The notes under the pieces: generated by a model | Database searches by the model: none | Told to the model about the DNA's origin: nothing | Seen by the model: the letters and a program-made list of their open reading frames with translations, nothing else | Made by a program: the position numbers and the translations under genes | Source: JBBSMX01 sp038232935 | GTDB lineage: Bacteria > Bacteroidota > Rhodothermia > Rhodothermales > JANQRZ01 | Reading direction: 5' to 3' | Length of the DNA: 64,000 nt | Assembly: GCA_038232935.1 (NCBI GenBank) | Contig: JBBSMX010000002.1 | Coordinates: 26,396 to 90,395 of the forward strand | Shown: in pieces, positions 17,367 to 26,880 of the stretch | Position numbering within the stretch: position 1 is the stretch's first letter | Layout of the letters: each line of letters opens with the position of its first letter

Positions 17367-18527
17367 CTACCGCAGCACGTTCAGCAGGAGGGAGAAGCGG
17401 AGCGTGTTCGCCAGCGGCGACTCGTCCTCCAGCGGGTAGATGTACGAGAAGTCGACGCCGATGAGGTTGTACCGGATGCCCGCGCCGAAGGTGAGGAATT
17501 TCCGGTTGCCGTTGAACGGGTCCTCATAGAAGAAGCCCGTGCGGAAGGCGAAGAGGTCGTTGTACCAGTACTCCAGCCCCGTCCCGACCGTGATCTGCCG
17601 GAGCACCCCGACATCCTCGAACCGCTCGCACTCACTCCCCGAGCCCGGCTCTTTGCAGACGCGGATGCTCTTCCACGACGAGAAGATGGCCGTAGCGAAC
17701 GACTTCGCGCCCGTGCTGTCGAAGTCCACGAGCGTCTTGTTGAAGTCCACGGCGAGGTTCAGCTTATTGAACTCGTCAAGCTGGGCGCTGAAGGCCCCGC
17801 CGAAGCGGAGGTTCGTCGGGATCGGGTCGTTGCGCCCGCCGCTGCCCACGGTGTAGCCGATGGCCGGCCCCATGTTGGCGAGGTTGAAGCCGAGCTTCGT
17901 CGTGACCGGGACGCTGCCGAGCTCGAACGGCTTGAAATTGTAGAGCGCCGCGAGGTCCACACCGACCGAGACCCCCGCCTTCGTCGTCGTTCCGCCTACT
18001 TCCTGCCCGCTCGACAGGTTCGAGTAGATCAGCCGCAGCCCGGTCCCGAGCGCGAGCCGCTCGGTGACCTGCCGGCCGTAGGACGCGCCGGCGGCGAGCT
18101 CGTACGAGCGGAAGTTGCCGAGCAGGACGTTGTTTCCGTCGCGGTACTCCTGCTCGCCGAGGTTGAGGAACGTGATGTGCCCGCCAAACGTGCCGATCCC
18201 CTCGAGGTGGTACTTCCCGACGAGGTATTCGTAGAAGAGGTCCGACGTGATGGCCGGGAGCCACTGCGCGTGCGTGAGCGAGACCTCGGCCCCCTGCTGC
18301 CCGGCGAGCCCGGCGGGGTTCCAGAAGATGGCGCTCGCGTTGTCGGCGAGGGCAACCCCGGCGTTGCCCATCCCGGAAGCCCGGCTGTCGGGCTCGATCT
18401 GGAGGAACGGGACGGCCGTCGTGTAGACGATCTGCTGAGCCAGAGCGCTCCCCGCCCCGAGAACGAGGGCCAGCAGGAAAGCGAAGAGAACGCGGCAAGC
18501 CGCGCCGGCAAAAGATGCAGTAGGCAT
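17367..18527 (-). CDS. porV: Type IX secretion system outer-membrane protein PorV (LptO) family
   Basis: A 386-residue outer-membrane barrel. After the signal peptide (ending ...GAGSALAQ), the mature protein starts with the PorV signature: FLQIEPDSRASGMGNAGVAL then ADNASAIFWNPAGLA, as in FadL-type barrels. PorV shuttles cargo with sorting domains from the translocon to the PorU attachment complex. The start at 18527 is chosen as the only ATG directly before a signal peptide. It lies 71 nt downstream of porU on the same strand, the classical arrangement, and is followed by a hairpin terminator. Confidence 0.92.
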   Translation of the reverse strand: MPTASFAGAACRVLFAFLLALVLGAGSALAQQIVYTTAVPFLQIEPDSRASGMGNAGVALADNASAIFWNPAGLAGQQGAEVSLTHAQWLPAITSDLFYEYLVGKYHLEGIGTFGGHITFLNLGEQEYRDGNNVLLGNFRSYELAAGASYGRQVTERLALGTGLRLIYSNLSSGQEVGGTTTKAGVSVGVDLAALYNFKPFELGSVPVTTKLGFNLANMGPAIGYTVGSGGRNDPIPTNLRFGGAFSAQLDEFNKLNLAVDFNKTLVDFDSTGAKSFATAIFSSWKSIRVCKEPGSGSECERFEDVGVLRQITVGTGLEYWYNDLFAFRTGFFYEDPFNGNRKFLTFGAGIRYNLIGVDFSYIYPLEDESPLANTLRFSLLLNVLR

Positions 18528-18598
18528 AGGAAACGGATTAGCGATGGAATGAGACGGCAGGTCCCCCGGAGGCATAGAGCATACGGCTGAGCGTCGGC

Positions 18599-21500
18599 TT
18601 ATCGTATGACGGCGAGGCGCTCGATGTGCTCGGACACCTGCTTCTCGCCATCCGGTCGCTCCACCTCTACGCGCACGTTGTAGAGGTAAATGCCGGTGGC
18701 GAGAGTGTCGAAGTCTTCGTCGCGGCCGTCCCACGGGATCTGGACGAGCGAGCCGGTGAAGACGCCGGCGGCGAGCGTCTGGTCGGCGTCGAGCGTGCGG
18801 ACGGGCCGGCCGGAGAGGGTGTAGATGCGGAGCTGGACGCGGGCGACGGTGCCCGGCGGCTGGTTGTGCTCGAACACGAAGCGCGTCGGCCCGCTCGTCG
18901 GGTTGGGGTAGTTGTAGACGTTACGGAGGACGAGCTCCCCGTCCGGCTCCACGAAGTAGTCGAGGGTGGCCGTGGCCGAGTTGTTCGCCACGTCCCACGC
19001 GCGGAGCGTGAGGGTGTGCGGCCCCGGCGTCTGCTCCGGCATCTCGAACTCGACCGTGCCGCGCCGGAAGGAGTCGAGGTCGCCCCGGTAGAAGCGGCCG
19101 AGGTCGATGGCCTGCTGCTCGGCCCCGTCTACGGTCAGGAGCAGCTCGTGGCCGACGCCCGCCCCGACGGTGTTGATCCCGTTCTGATCGAAGAGCTTGG
19201 CGACGAGCACGGGCGTGGTGCCGACGAGGCCGCCGGGCACGAACGTCGTGTCGTTCATAAACAGGTCGACGCGCGGCCCCTCACTGTCTTGGATCGGGTT
19301 GGCGGAGGTCCCGCCGATGAGGAAGCGCTCGGTGAAGCCGAAGCCGTCCTGGCTGTCGGTGTCGGAGACGTAGACCGACACCCGCCCCGGCTCGTTCGAG
19401 TACGAGATGTCACGGGGGACGATGAAGCGCGTCGTCCACGCGCCGTCGCGGACCGTCGCACGGCCCCGGTAGATGAGGTCGCTGCGGACGTTGTACTGGC
19501 CGTCCGTGTGCCGGATCGCTTCTTCGGGAAGCAGCACGGTCCGCTTCGCGTCGTACACAGCTACCTCGACTTCGCCGTTGTAGCCGGTATCGCGCAGGCC
19601 GTCGAAGCCGAGCACCTCGCCGGAGATCTCCGCCTCCTCCAGCGCCCGTAGCTCGGGCACCGAGGTCCTGACCTGCGTGCTGCCCTCCGTGTTCGCCTGC
19701 CCGAGGACCGCGACCGGTGCCACGGACAGCGCGGGGCCGCTCGTGCTCAACGCATCGACGGGACGGTTGCCCTCCCCGTCGCCCGGCTCGACTGGCTGCC
19801 CGTTGATGGACGTGACGGCGACCGGGCGCTCCGGAAGCTGGATGCGCATGCCGGGGTCGCCGAGGAAACTGAACTTGCGGTTATTGTTCTGCAGCCCTTC
19901 GGCCGTGTTCTTCGTCAGGCGGTAACTGTCGCCGAGGCGAAGGGGTCGCCCGTCCTCACCCCGAGCGAGGAGGGCCTTACTCAACTGAACATTGAGGCCG
20001 AGGTTGACGGACGTGGGAATGGAGCTGGTGTAGACGAGTCGGGTTGTGGTGAAGACGCCCGCGGCCCCGCCACCGGCGTTGAGGAGAAACAGCTCGGCCC
20101 CGCTCTGCTCGTCGACCAAATCGTAGCGCCCGAACGAGCACGTCGCCGTAATCACGATCGGCAGGCGCTCGGTATTGTCGAGGAGCATGATGTCCTCTTT
20201 AACGAGCAGCTTCTCGTCGGCGAGGGCGCTGGCGCCGCCGTGCCCGCTGTAGTTCCACACGAGCGTGCCCTCGTTGAAAGCCCGGATGATGTCTTGGTGG
20301 GCCTCGGGGTAGCGCGCGCCGAGCGCCGTCTGCACGCGGGGGTACGTCATCGAGTAAATCTTCTGGACGTTCATCCCCGGGAAGTTGGCCTGCACCGTGT
20401 CTGCGACGAGGTCCGCGTTCTGCACGTGGAGATCGGTGTCGAAGGCGTTCGGAAACTGGTCGTCGGCGACGAAGGTGTAGCGGGTGCGCCACTCGCCCCG
20501 CGTCGTCGGGCTCTCGTAGCGCTCGATCTTGCGGACCATGTCGAGGGCCTCGCCCGGCGAGCGCACCGGCAGCCGCCCCACGCCGATGTCTACTCGGTCA
20601 GCAGTTATACCATCATCGAAATAATTCCAGATGCCCTCGTCGTCGTCGAGCAGGGCGAAGTAGTCGTCGCTCGTGTACGAGCGGATGCGATCGAACGAGT
20701 TCTCGGTCTCGAAGACAGGGACCCAGTTGTTCTGGTCGCCGCCGGGCCGGATGCCGCGGAAATCGTAGTGGCCGTCGCCGAAGAGGAGGGCGTAGCGGAG
20801 CACGGGGTCGGTGTCCGGCCCGCGGTCGTAGAGGAAGCGGAGGTAATCGCGGACGGCCCGCATATCCACGAGCCCACCGGAGAACTCGTTGTATACCTGC
20901 TCGACGTTGACGACGAGCGGCTGGAGCCCGTCCCGCGCGCGGTAGGCCGCCAGCTCGTCGGCCGCCTCGCGGAACGCGGCGGCGACCACGATCACATAAT
21001 CCGGGAAGCCGCCGACGGCGTGGAGGTTCTGGTTGGGGACGGCCTCGCCCGCTCCGGGCGCACGAATCGCCGCACTGCCCGTTGTAAACGCCACGAGCTC
21101 ACGCGGTCGAGCAGGATCGACTGCCTCGATCTGCACGCGATACGTCCCGTCGATGGCACGGACGCCGAGCCGCTGGATCGCCTGCGGCTCGGTCACGTCC
21201 CACACCTGCGGCTCGGTGCTGAAGCCGGAGAGCACGAACTCGAAGGGTCCGGCCTCTCCGCCCGGCGTCGCGAACCGGAGGTAGCCGCTCTCAGCGCGGA
21301 GGTCCTGGGGGTAGAAGGCCTCGACGTAGTCAATCCAGCCTTGCGCGTTGCTCCCACCGCCTGAGAGCGTCATCTCAAGCTGGAGCGCCGAGGCCGCCGC
21401 AATACTCTGCTCGAACACCTCAACATCATCGCCCGCGAGGTTGCTCGCACGGGGCCGTAGCGTCGCGAGCGTCTGCCCGCCGCTGCGGAACGCAAGGTTG

Positions 21501-22735
21501 ACCGTGGTGTTCGTTCGCGTTGCCGCGCGGGCACGGTAGCGGACGGTCCCCGCTGCGAGCCCCGCCGGAAGCGTGTCGAGGACGACGAGCGTGGGGCGAG
21601 ACGGTACCACTTCGGGTCCCATCCAATCCAGCCCGGAGCCGCCGCCGTCGCGGTCGATCATCCCGTCCGGAACGTCCTGTTCCCGGAAGGTCCGCCCCGT
21701 GACCTGCGTCCGTACCGACGCGCCCGGCAGCTCGGCGAAGCCGGGATTGCCGACCCGCTGACCGGTCGGCCCATCGACCCGGATGAAGTAGTAGTTCCGC
21801 GTCGAGAACACGTTGAGGTAGTGGTGCCAACCAGGTTCGCCAGCGGCGGCTTCCGGATCCCAGCGCCAGCCGTTCTGAGACGACCCGTAGAAATACACGG
21901 CATCGCCCTCGTTGAACGCGCCGTCGCCGCCACCCACTACGAACGAAGCATTCTCGGCGAGGTCCGCAATGCGAGGGGCGCTGTTGAGCGCCGGCAGCGG
22001 AGCGCCGCCGTTCCCGAACACCGTCACCCGGTCCGGGTCGATGGCGTTCGGCGAGAGCCCGAGGTTGGTGATAAAAGCCCGGTCGATCCGGTACATGCCG
22101 TCCTTCGTGACGGGCACCTTGAACCACGTCCCCGAGGCTAGCACACTCTGTTCTACGGCGAGGTGCGGGTTGTCCGCCCCCCCGGCACGGCTGGCCGCAG
22201 CCCCCGCCGTGCGCGCGACCTGCCCCCCTGCGAAGTGCACCGAGGCCACGACCCGTCGGTATCGGCGCAGCGTCTGCCGCTCGGGATCGTACTGAAGCAT
22301 CCGGGCCACGAACGTCCCGACCGGGCGCCGCCGCTCCATCCCGACAGCTACGACATCGGCCGCGGGGCCTCCGAACGGGAGTTCCTCCAGCTCGGTGCCT
22401 CGTGGGGCCACGTACGGCACCTCATCGTAGTCCGCCGACAGCACCTCGACGATGGGCGGCGCGAGCGTGGGCAGCAGCAGCGGCTCGGACAGGACCCCAC
22501 TACCGCGGACGGCGCGGAGCGCGAGACTGTACAGATCCTCCCCCGACCTCACCGCTTCAGCCAGCGGGGTGGACCACGTCGCTGTAGCCTCGAAGACGAC
22601 GCCGTTCTCGGTGCGTTCGATCACCCGCAGGGTCGGAGAGGTCGTGACCGACCGGGGTACCTCCTGGGCCTGTGCAGGTGCGAGGCCCCCGAGCCAGAAG
22701 GCACAGAGCGTAGCGATCCAGAAGCGGAGCGTCAT
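18599..22735 (-). CDS. porU: Type IX secretion system sortase PorU (C25 gingipain-like peptidase)
   Basis: A 1378-residue exported protein with signal peptide MTLRFWIATLCAFWLGGLAPAQA. The N-terminal half has beta-sandwich domains. The central C25 domain contains DPVLRYALLFGDGHYDFRG, the catalytic His (~832, NYSGHGGASAL) and the catalytic Cys (~866, ITATCSFGRYD). The C-terminus has an Ig-like region then NVYNYPNPTSGPTRFVFEHN and YNVRVEVE, a sorting-domain-like fold. PorU removes cargo sorting domains at the cell surface and attaches cargo to lipopolysaccharide. Length and order match the family. porV follows directly. The start at 22735 is set by the signal peptide. Confidence 0.95.
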   Translation of the reverse strand: MTLRFWIATLCAFWLGGLAPAQAQEVPRSVTTSPTLRVIERTENGVVFEATATWSTPLAEAVRSGEDLYSLALRAVRGSGVLSEPLLLPTLAPPIVEVLSADYDEVPYVAPRGTELEELPFGGPAADVVAVGMERRRPVGTFVARMLQYDPERQTLRRYRRVVASVHFAGGQVARTAGAAASRAGGADNPHLAVEQSVLASGTWFKVPVTKDGMYRIDRAFITNLGLSPNAIDPDRVTVFGNGGAPLPALNSAPRIADLAENASFVVGGGDGAFNEGDAVYFYGSSQNGWRWDPEAAAGEPGWHHYLNVFSTRNYYFIRVDGPTGQRVGNPGFAELPGASVRTQVTGRTFREQDVPDGMIDRDGGGSGLDWMGPEVVPSRPTLVVLDTLPAGLAAGTVRYRARAATRTNTTVNLAFRSGGQTLATLRPRASNLAGDDVEVFEQSIAAASALQLEMTLSGGGSNAQGWIDYVEAFYPQDLRAESGYLRFATPGGEAGPFEFVLSGFSTEPQVWDVTEPQAIQRLGVRAIDGTYRVQIEAVDPARPRELVAFTTGSAAIRAPGAGEAVPNQNLHAVGGFPDYVIVVAAAFREAADELAAYRARDGLQPLVVNVEQVYNEFSGGLVDMRAVRDYLRFLYDRGPDTDPVLRYALLFGDGHYDFRGIRPGGDQNNWVPVFETENSFDRIRSYTSDDYFALLDDDEGIWNYFDDGITADRVDIGVGRLPVRSPGEALDMVRKIERYESPTTRGEWRTRYTFVADDQFPNAFDTDLHVQNADLVADTVQANFPGMNVQKIYSMTYPRVQTALGARYPEAHQDIIRAFNEGTLVWNYSGHGGASALADEKLLVKEDIMLLDNTERLPIVITATCSFGRYDLVDEQSGAELFLLNAGGGAAGVFTTTRLVYTSSIPTSVNLGLNVQLSKALLARGEDGRPLRLGDSYRLTKNTAEGLQNNNRKFSFLGDPGMRIQLPERPVAVTSINGQPVEPGDGEGNRPVDALSTSGPALSVAPVAVLGQANTEGSTQVRTSVPELRALEEAEISGEVLGFDGLRDTGYNGEVEVAVYDAKRTVLLPEEAIRHTDGQYNVRSDLIYRGRATVRDGAWTTRFIVPRDISYSNEPGRVSVYVSDTDSQDGFGFTERFLIGGTSANPIQDSEGPRVDLFMNDTTFVPGGLVGTTPVLVAKLFDQNGINTVGAGVGHELLLTVDGAEQQAIDLGRFYRGDLDSFRRGTVEFEMPEQTPGPHTLTLRAWDVANNSATATLDYFVEPDGELVLRNVYNYPNPTSGPTRFVFEHNQPPGTVARVQLRIYTLSGRPVRTLDADQTLAAGVFTGSLVQIPWDGRDEDFDTLATGIYLYNVRVEVERPDGEKQVSEHIERLAVIR

Positions 22736-23020
22736 CGGGCGTTGCCTATCGAAAGAGGAATACAAGGTGCGTGGTCCTAACGCCAGCGGCGAGGAGGAGG
22801 TTCGTAAGCCTGTAGCAATCGGCATCGCCGAACTGCTGGGGGTAGCACCTGTATTCTATAGGCAACGTTGCGTTGAGGGGAGCTCGCCGACGCGCGCGGG
22901 CGCTTTTTCGTGCGAGCTTGCGAATATAGTCCCATTCCGAACCGCAGACAAGGGCATCCCGCCGTCTCCACTGCCTCTCCGAAGTGGTTCTGGCCGTCGA
23001 ATGAGCACAAGTTGAATACG

Positions 23021-23054
23021 CGCGGGGCCGCGCTCATTCAAGCGCGGCCCCGCG
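23021..23054 (-). terminator. Perfect 14-bp hairpin downstream of the TPR-HTH gene
   Basis: CGCGGGGCCGCGCT (23021-23034) pairs exactly with 23041-23054 around a 6-nt loop, 38 nt past the minus-strand gene at 23092. The following minus-strand bases (CGTATTCAACTTG) are only weakly T-rich. The rest of the 356-nt spacer up to porU shows no further gene. Confidence 0.55.
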
Positions 23055-23091
23055 GATTACGAATTCGGGTGAAAGCGGGTAGTCGTTCCGG

Positions 23092-24102
23092 CTACCCGTT
23101 GATATTGCGGTGGATTGCCTGCCGGGTCAGCCCGATACGCTCGCCGAGTTGCGACCGGTTGTCGATGCCGGGGATGCCCACGAAGCCGTTGACGAGGCTG
23201 GTGAGGTACTCCTGCCGCAGCTTCGTAATCGGCACCGGCCCCAGAATCTTAGCGATGTCGAGCCCTTCCAGCTCGGTCTGGCAGGCGTGCATGTCGCGCT
23301 CGAGCACCTCACGGATCGAGTTCCACACGGGCACTTTCGAGAAGACCATGCGGGCTTGCTCGTAGTACTCGAGAGCGAGGCCGTAAAACTGGAACTCGCG
23401 GTGGTACACCCCTGCGAGGGCGTGCAGGACGAGCCCTTGCTCGCCGACGAGCTTATTGCGGCACGCCAGTTCGTAGGCCTTCTGCAGATCCTCTTCCCCC
23501 TCGGCGCGACGCGCCGAGCGGATCAGGACCACGCCTTTACCGAGGAGCGCTTTCGGGATGTACTCAACGTATCCGTTCCTCCGGCTCAGGTTGTACACCC
23601 GGTTATACGCCTCGATGGCTTCCTCCGTGTCGTTCGCCCCAGCGGAGGCGTCGGCCCGCTGTAGCAGCGCCGCGATCTCCCACGACCGGACGCCAAGGCG
23701 ACGCGCTTCCTCCCTCACCCGGTCGAAGTACTGCTCCGCCGCGACGTCGGAGTGGAGCCGGTGCTGCATGAGCCACCCGAGCCGGTAGTCCAACACGACG
23801 GTCTGGTACGCGTCGTGCGGCTCGATGAAGGCAAGTTCCGTCTTGACGCGCTCGATGGGCGCATCACGCAGGCACCGCACCGCCTGAAGTTGGACGTGCG
23901 TCCGTCCGACGGCGTCGAGGTTGCCCTCCTTGAGCAGTTCGTTAAACTCGAGGAACGCATCGTACACCCGCGCTTCCTCGACCGAGCGGAGGGCGTGCTT
24001 CCATCGGTCCTGGTGGGCTTCCGAGAGGCAGAGAGCGAGATGCTCTCCGGCCAGCTCGATGTGCTCGCGCTCGTGCGCCGGGACCATGGGGATTGAGGGC
24101 AT
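23092..24102 (-). CDS. TPR protein with C-terminal helix-turn-helix-like segment
   Basis: A 336-residue soluble protein without signal peptide or membrane span. Residues ~120-290 form TPR-like helical pairs (RADASAGANDTEEAIEAYNRVY, then KAYELACRNKLVGEQGLVLHALAG, and FYGLALEYYEQARMVF). The last ~25 residues (NRSQLGERIGLTRQAIHRNING) look like a helix-turn-helix recognition unit of the Xre/Fis kind (LGERIGLTRQAIHR). TPR-plus-HTH proteins are often signal-responsive transcription regulators, but here the HTH is terminal and short. It is transcribed 174 nt downstream of an orphan histidine-kinase phosphoacceptor protein, which may be a partner. Confidence 0.7.
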   Translation of the reverse strand: MPSIPMVPAHEREHIELAGEHLALCLSEAHQDRWKHALRSVEEARVYDAFLEFNELLKEGNLDAVGRTHVQLQAVRCLRDAPIERVKTELAFIEPHDAYQTVVLDYRLGWLMQHRLHSDVAAEQYFDRVREEARRLGVRSWEIAALLQRADASAGANDTEEAIEAYNRVYNLSRRNGYVEYIPKALLGKGVVLIRSARRAEGEEDLQKAYELACRNKLVGEQGLVLHALAGVYHREFQFYGLALEYYEQARMVFSKVPVWNSIREVLERDMHACQTELEGLDIAKILGPVPITKLRQEYLTSLVNGFVGIPGIDNRSQLGERIGLTRQAIHRNING

Positions 24103-24276
24103 AACAGTAGGCTCGCTTGGGTATGGTCAACAAGCAGCCTCAGACGTGCGGCGGGTGCGCGTTTTTTTGTGTCGCGCCACGTAGGAGGGTGTAGTCTGAC
24201 TATCGGACTCGTCCCCCAGCCTCTTAAGTCACGCGATGGAAATTCTCTGCGACGCGTGGCTCCCCTACAGCCGCCC

Positions 24277-24600
24277 CTATACCCCATCTCCCGTAAGGCC
24301 GTCGCGACGGGCAATTTCGCTCAGCGCACTAAGCTGGCTTACCATATTCGCCAACCGCTGGCTCGCTTCTTCGATGTCCTCGATCGGTTTGACGATGTCC
24401 GGGTCGAGGTCCAGCGCCTGCGAGAGCTCCAGTAGGAATTGGGCGTTCCCGGATATGATGGCGAGCGGGTTATTGATGTCGTGCGTGACGCGGTTGAGCG
24501 CCACCTGAATATCTGCGTTCTGGCCATCGTCGCCGGCAGAAGAGCCGTTCGGATCAGGCCTGGTCGAACGATCGTTCAGGTGCGGAATCAATTCAGCCAT
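24277..24600 (-). CDS. Orphan histidine-kinase DHp (HisKA-like) domain protein
   Basis: A 107-residue protein that contains only a dimerisation/phosphoacceptor region. ALNRVTHDINNPLAIISGNAQFLLE carries the H-box His (H-D-I-N-N-P-L), followed by a second helix (IEDIEEASQRLANMVSQLSALSEI). No ATP-binding HATPase domain follows and no receiver is attached. It could act as a histidine phosphotransfer or dimerisation inhibitor, or be the remnant of a kinase. The start is placed at MAELIPHLND (24600); an upstream ATG adds 13 residues. The nearest same-strand neighbour is the TPR-HTH gene. Confidence 0.65.
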   Translation of the reverse strand: MAELIPHLNDRSTRPDPNGSSAGDDGQNADIQVALNRVTHDINNPLAIISGNAQFLLELSQALDLDPDIVKPIEDIEEASQRLANMVSQLSALSEIARRDGLTGDGV

Positions 24601-25048
24601 CAGGCAGGAGTCGGAAGATGTGAGCGAGAACAGTGCCACGTGCCGGGATGCTGTGGTGTGTGGCGACGCTCATATGGTGTGGTGGGGGGATGAATGTAAG
24701 CGGTTGCAGACTGTTTGCAAAATTTCGATGGCCGCGAGCTAATGACATCGACTTAGACAGATATGCTCTCTGTAGAAGAATGCCATTGGACCTGTGCTCA
24801 TACTGGACGTCGAAACGCGTAGGGCCTGATGTCCCCGAGTTCGCAGCGGTTCAGCGTACGCAAGCAATCTCGTTACCGAACTACCCTCTCCTCCCTTCGG
24901 ACAGGAAGATTCGAACGATCCGATTCGATCAGCGTGTCCAGGGCGGTTACGGGCCGCATTACTTAAAGGCGTCGTCAAAGGCTATGCCAGCCCGTTAAGT
25001 TTCGGTCGCGTGGTGTGTAGCTCACACCTACACGCTTAGATGTGAATA
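24601..25048. other. 448-nt spacer without a recognised gene
   Basis: This stretch is less GC-rich than its surroundings. I see no protein-like frame or RNA hallmark. It probably holds the promoter of the minus-strand DHp gene and the 3' region of the MBL hydrolase gene. Confidence 0.5.
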
Positions 25049-25903
25049 CTACGCATTCCGTAATGCAGGGGCCTCGTCGACGGCTCGGAAGCCTCGTTCT
25101 CCCTGCTCGATGTGCGCCGTGGCCGTCTCCGTGTCGTGCTCGAAAAAGATCGTCCAGCCCTCACGCACCGCCCGCTCCAGAATGGGCTCTTTCTCTGCGA
25201 GGGTATCGAGCGGAGCCACGTCGTAGGCCATGATCCACAAGAGCGGGACGTGCGCGGCGGTGGGTAGCAGATCGGCCGCATACAGGAGGGTGTGCTCATC
25301 GTCGCTGATCTTGAGCAGCTGCTGTCCCCGCGTGTGCCCGTTCACGACGAGCGCTTCCACCCCGGGGAGCATGGGGCCCGGCCCCTCCACGAGCCGGAGC
25401 TGGCCCGAGGCCTCCAATGGGTCCAAGTTTTCGCGGAGGAATGACGCCCCTTCCCGCGGGCTCGTGTGCGCCCAGTCCCAGTGGGCACGCTGGACGTGGA
25501 ACGTCGCATTCGGAAACGCGACGCGCAGCGTGCCGTCCGCACCTCGGACCGTCGAGCCGCCGCAGTGGTCGAAGTGAAGATGGGTGAGGATGACGTCCGT
25601 GACCTCGTCCGCGCCGAAGCCGGCTGCTCGGAGCGAGCGGTGCAACTCCGCCGACTCCACATCGACGGCGTAGATGTCCGCGAACTTCGCGTCGACTTTG
25701 TCTCCCAGCCCGTTGTCGATGAGCACGAGCCGGCTATCGCCTTCGAGCAGCAGGCACCGCATGGCGAGGGGGATACGGTTGCGCCCGTCGGACGCGATGC
25801 GGCGTTCCCACAACGGCTTGGGGATAATCCCGAACATCGCTCCACCGTCGAGGCTGAGTCGGCCGGCGTGAATCTCGTGCAGCGTATAGGGGCCGATCTT
25901 CAT
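25049..25903 (-). CDS. Metallo-beta-lactamase-fold hydrolase
   Basis: A 284-residue cytosolic MBL-fold enzyme. The metal site is THLHFDHCGG (HxHxDH). A distal His follows in VVNGHTRGQQ, then an Asp in LLYAADLLPTAAH and a final His in FFEHDTETATAHI. The N-terminal half has RCLLLEGDSRLVLIDNGLG, the strand pair typical of the lactonase/hydrolase branch. The substrate cannot be assigned; an AHL lactonase role is possible but not supported specifically. The start at 25903 is directly preceded by four tandem copies of an 8-nt word, so the leader has no ordinary ribosome-binding site. Confidence 0.88.
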   Translation of the reverse strand: MKIGPYTLHEIHAGRLSLDGGAMFGIIPKPLWERRIASDGRNRIPLAMRCLLLEGDSRLVLIDNGLGDKVDAKFADIYAVDVESAELHRSLRAAGFGADEVTDVILTHLHFDHCGGSTVRGADGTLRVAFPNATFHVQRAHWDWAHTSPREGASFLRENLDPLEASGQLRLVEGPGPMLPGVEALVVNGHTRGQQLLKISDDEHTLLYAADLLPTAAHVPLLWIMAYDVAPLDTLAEKEPILERAVREGWTIFFEHDTETATAHIEQGERGFRAVDEAPALRNA

Positions 25904-25935
25904 GGGCGGATGGGCGGATGGGCGGATGGGCGGAT
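25904..25935. repeat. Tandem repeat (8-nt unit x4) touching the MBL start codon
   Basis: Four perfect copies of GGGCGGAT (plus strand) occupy 25904-25935. On the coding strand this reads ATCCGCCC x4 directly followed by ATG. The unit is not a multiple of three, so copy-number change would alter leader length or any upstream frame. Confidence 0.8.
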
Positions 25936-26018
25936 GATGGGAAAGATAGTCGTCGCCGACTTGCAGCACCGAGCGCAGAGGTCTCGGTAACTTTTTCGGT
26001 ATTGCTTGCCCCCACACC

Positions 26019-26657
26019 CTACTCCTCGCCCTCTCCGTTGAAGTGCCCATTCGACTGCACCTTGCGACGGCGCTCGCGGGCTTCGCGGACTTCGGGGATG
26101 AGCTGTTCCAGATAGGCCGCGAGGTACCGCAGGCGCTCCTCCTCCGTCGATAGCTCCAGCACCTCCTGTTTGCGGACGAGGTCGAGCCCCGCGTTCTGCG
26201 CCACCACGAACGAGATCCGCTTCGGCCCCTCGTAGATCGCCGGCCGGAGGGTTTCGCCGGCCAACTCCAGCAGCTTCATGTGGAGGGTGATGACGCGCTC
26301 GCGCGCGGTCCGGTCCACGATGCCTTCCATCGGCTCATAGGACGCCACCTGCGCTGTCAGGTAGAGCCGTTCCCGCATGACTTCCTCGATGCGGAAGCGC
26401 TCCTCCCCGACCACCACGATGTCCATCCGTCCGTCTTCGTAGCGCTGGAGCACGCGCTCGATCCGCGCCGTGCAGCCGACCCGGGCCAGCTCCTCCTCCT
26501 GCATCCACACAATGCCAAACGGGTCGTCGGTCTCAAGGCAGTAGCGCACCATCTCCCGGTAGCGCTCTTCGAAAATGTGCAGCGGGACCGATTCGCCGGG
26601 GTAGAGCACGAGTCCGAGGGGGAAGAGAGGTAGCGCGTCGGAGGCGGGGATGGACAT
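26019..26657 (-). CDS. LON peptidase N-terminal (substrate-binding) domain protein
   Basis: A 212-residue protein consisting of a stand-alone Lon-N/PUA-like domain: LPLFPLGLVLYPGESVPLHIFEERYREM at the start, FGIVW, then GCTARIERVLQRYEDGRMDIVVVGEERFRI. A helical C-terminal part (YLAAYLEQLIPEVREARERRRK) follows. There is no AAA+ or protease domain. Such proteins may act as adaptors for proteolysis; the real role is not known. The start at 26657 begins just before the conserved LFPL motif. It is 115 nt upstream of the MBL gene on the same strand. Confidence 0.88.
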   Translation of the reverse strand: MSIPASDALPLFPLGLVLYPGESVPLHIFEERYREMVRYCLETDDPFGIVWMQEEELARVGCTARIERVLQRYEDGRMDIVVVGEERFRIEEVMRERLYLTAQVASYEPMEGIVDRTARERVITLHMKLLELAGETLRPAIYEGPKRISFVVAQNAGLDLVRKQEVLELSTEEERLRYLAAYLEQLIPEVREARERRRKVQSNGHFNGEGEE

Positions 26658-26880
26658 GGCTCGGAAAGACAGTGAGGACAGGCAATCAAGAACGCCGCAC
26701 CGGTGCTGAAGTGCCCCATTCGAAGCAGGAGCGACGCGAGGGATGAGTCCGAACGAAAACATACGAGTTCCCACATCTCCTCCATCTTTTCTTCTGCCCC
26801 CCCTCGCCACTTCCGCCCTTCCGTTCACTCGCTCGCGGCGGCTATCTTTACGCACTACCTCCTCCTGGTCCTCCGCCTAC

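Noticed and set aside
25049..25903. Quorum-quenching AHL lactonase assignment for the MBL protein
   Set aside because: The HxHxDH motif is shared by the whole MBL superfamily; no lactonase-specific residues could be confirmed by eye.
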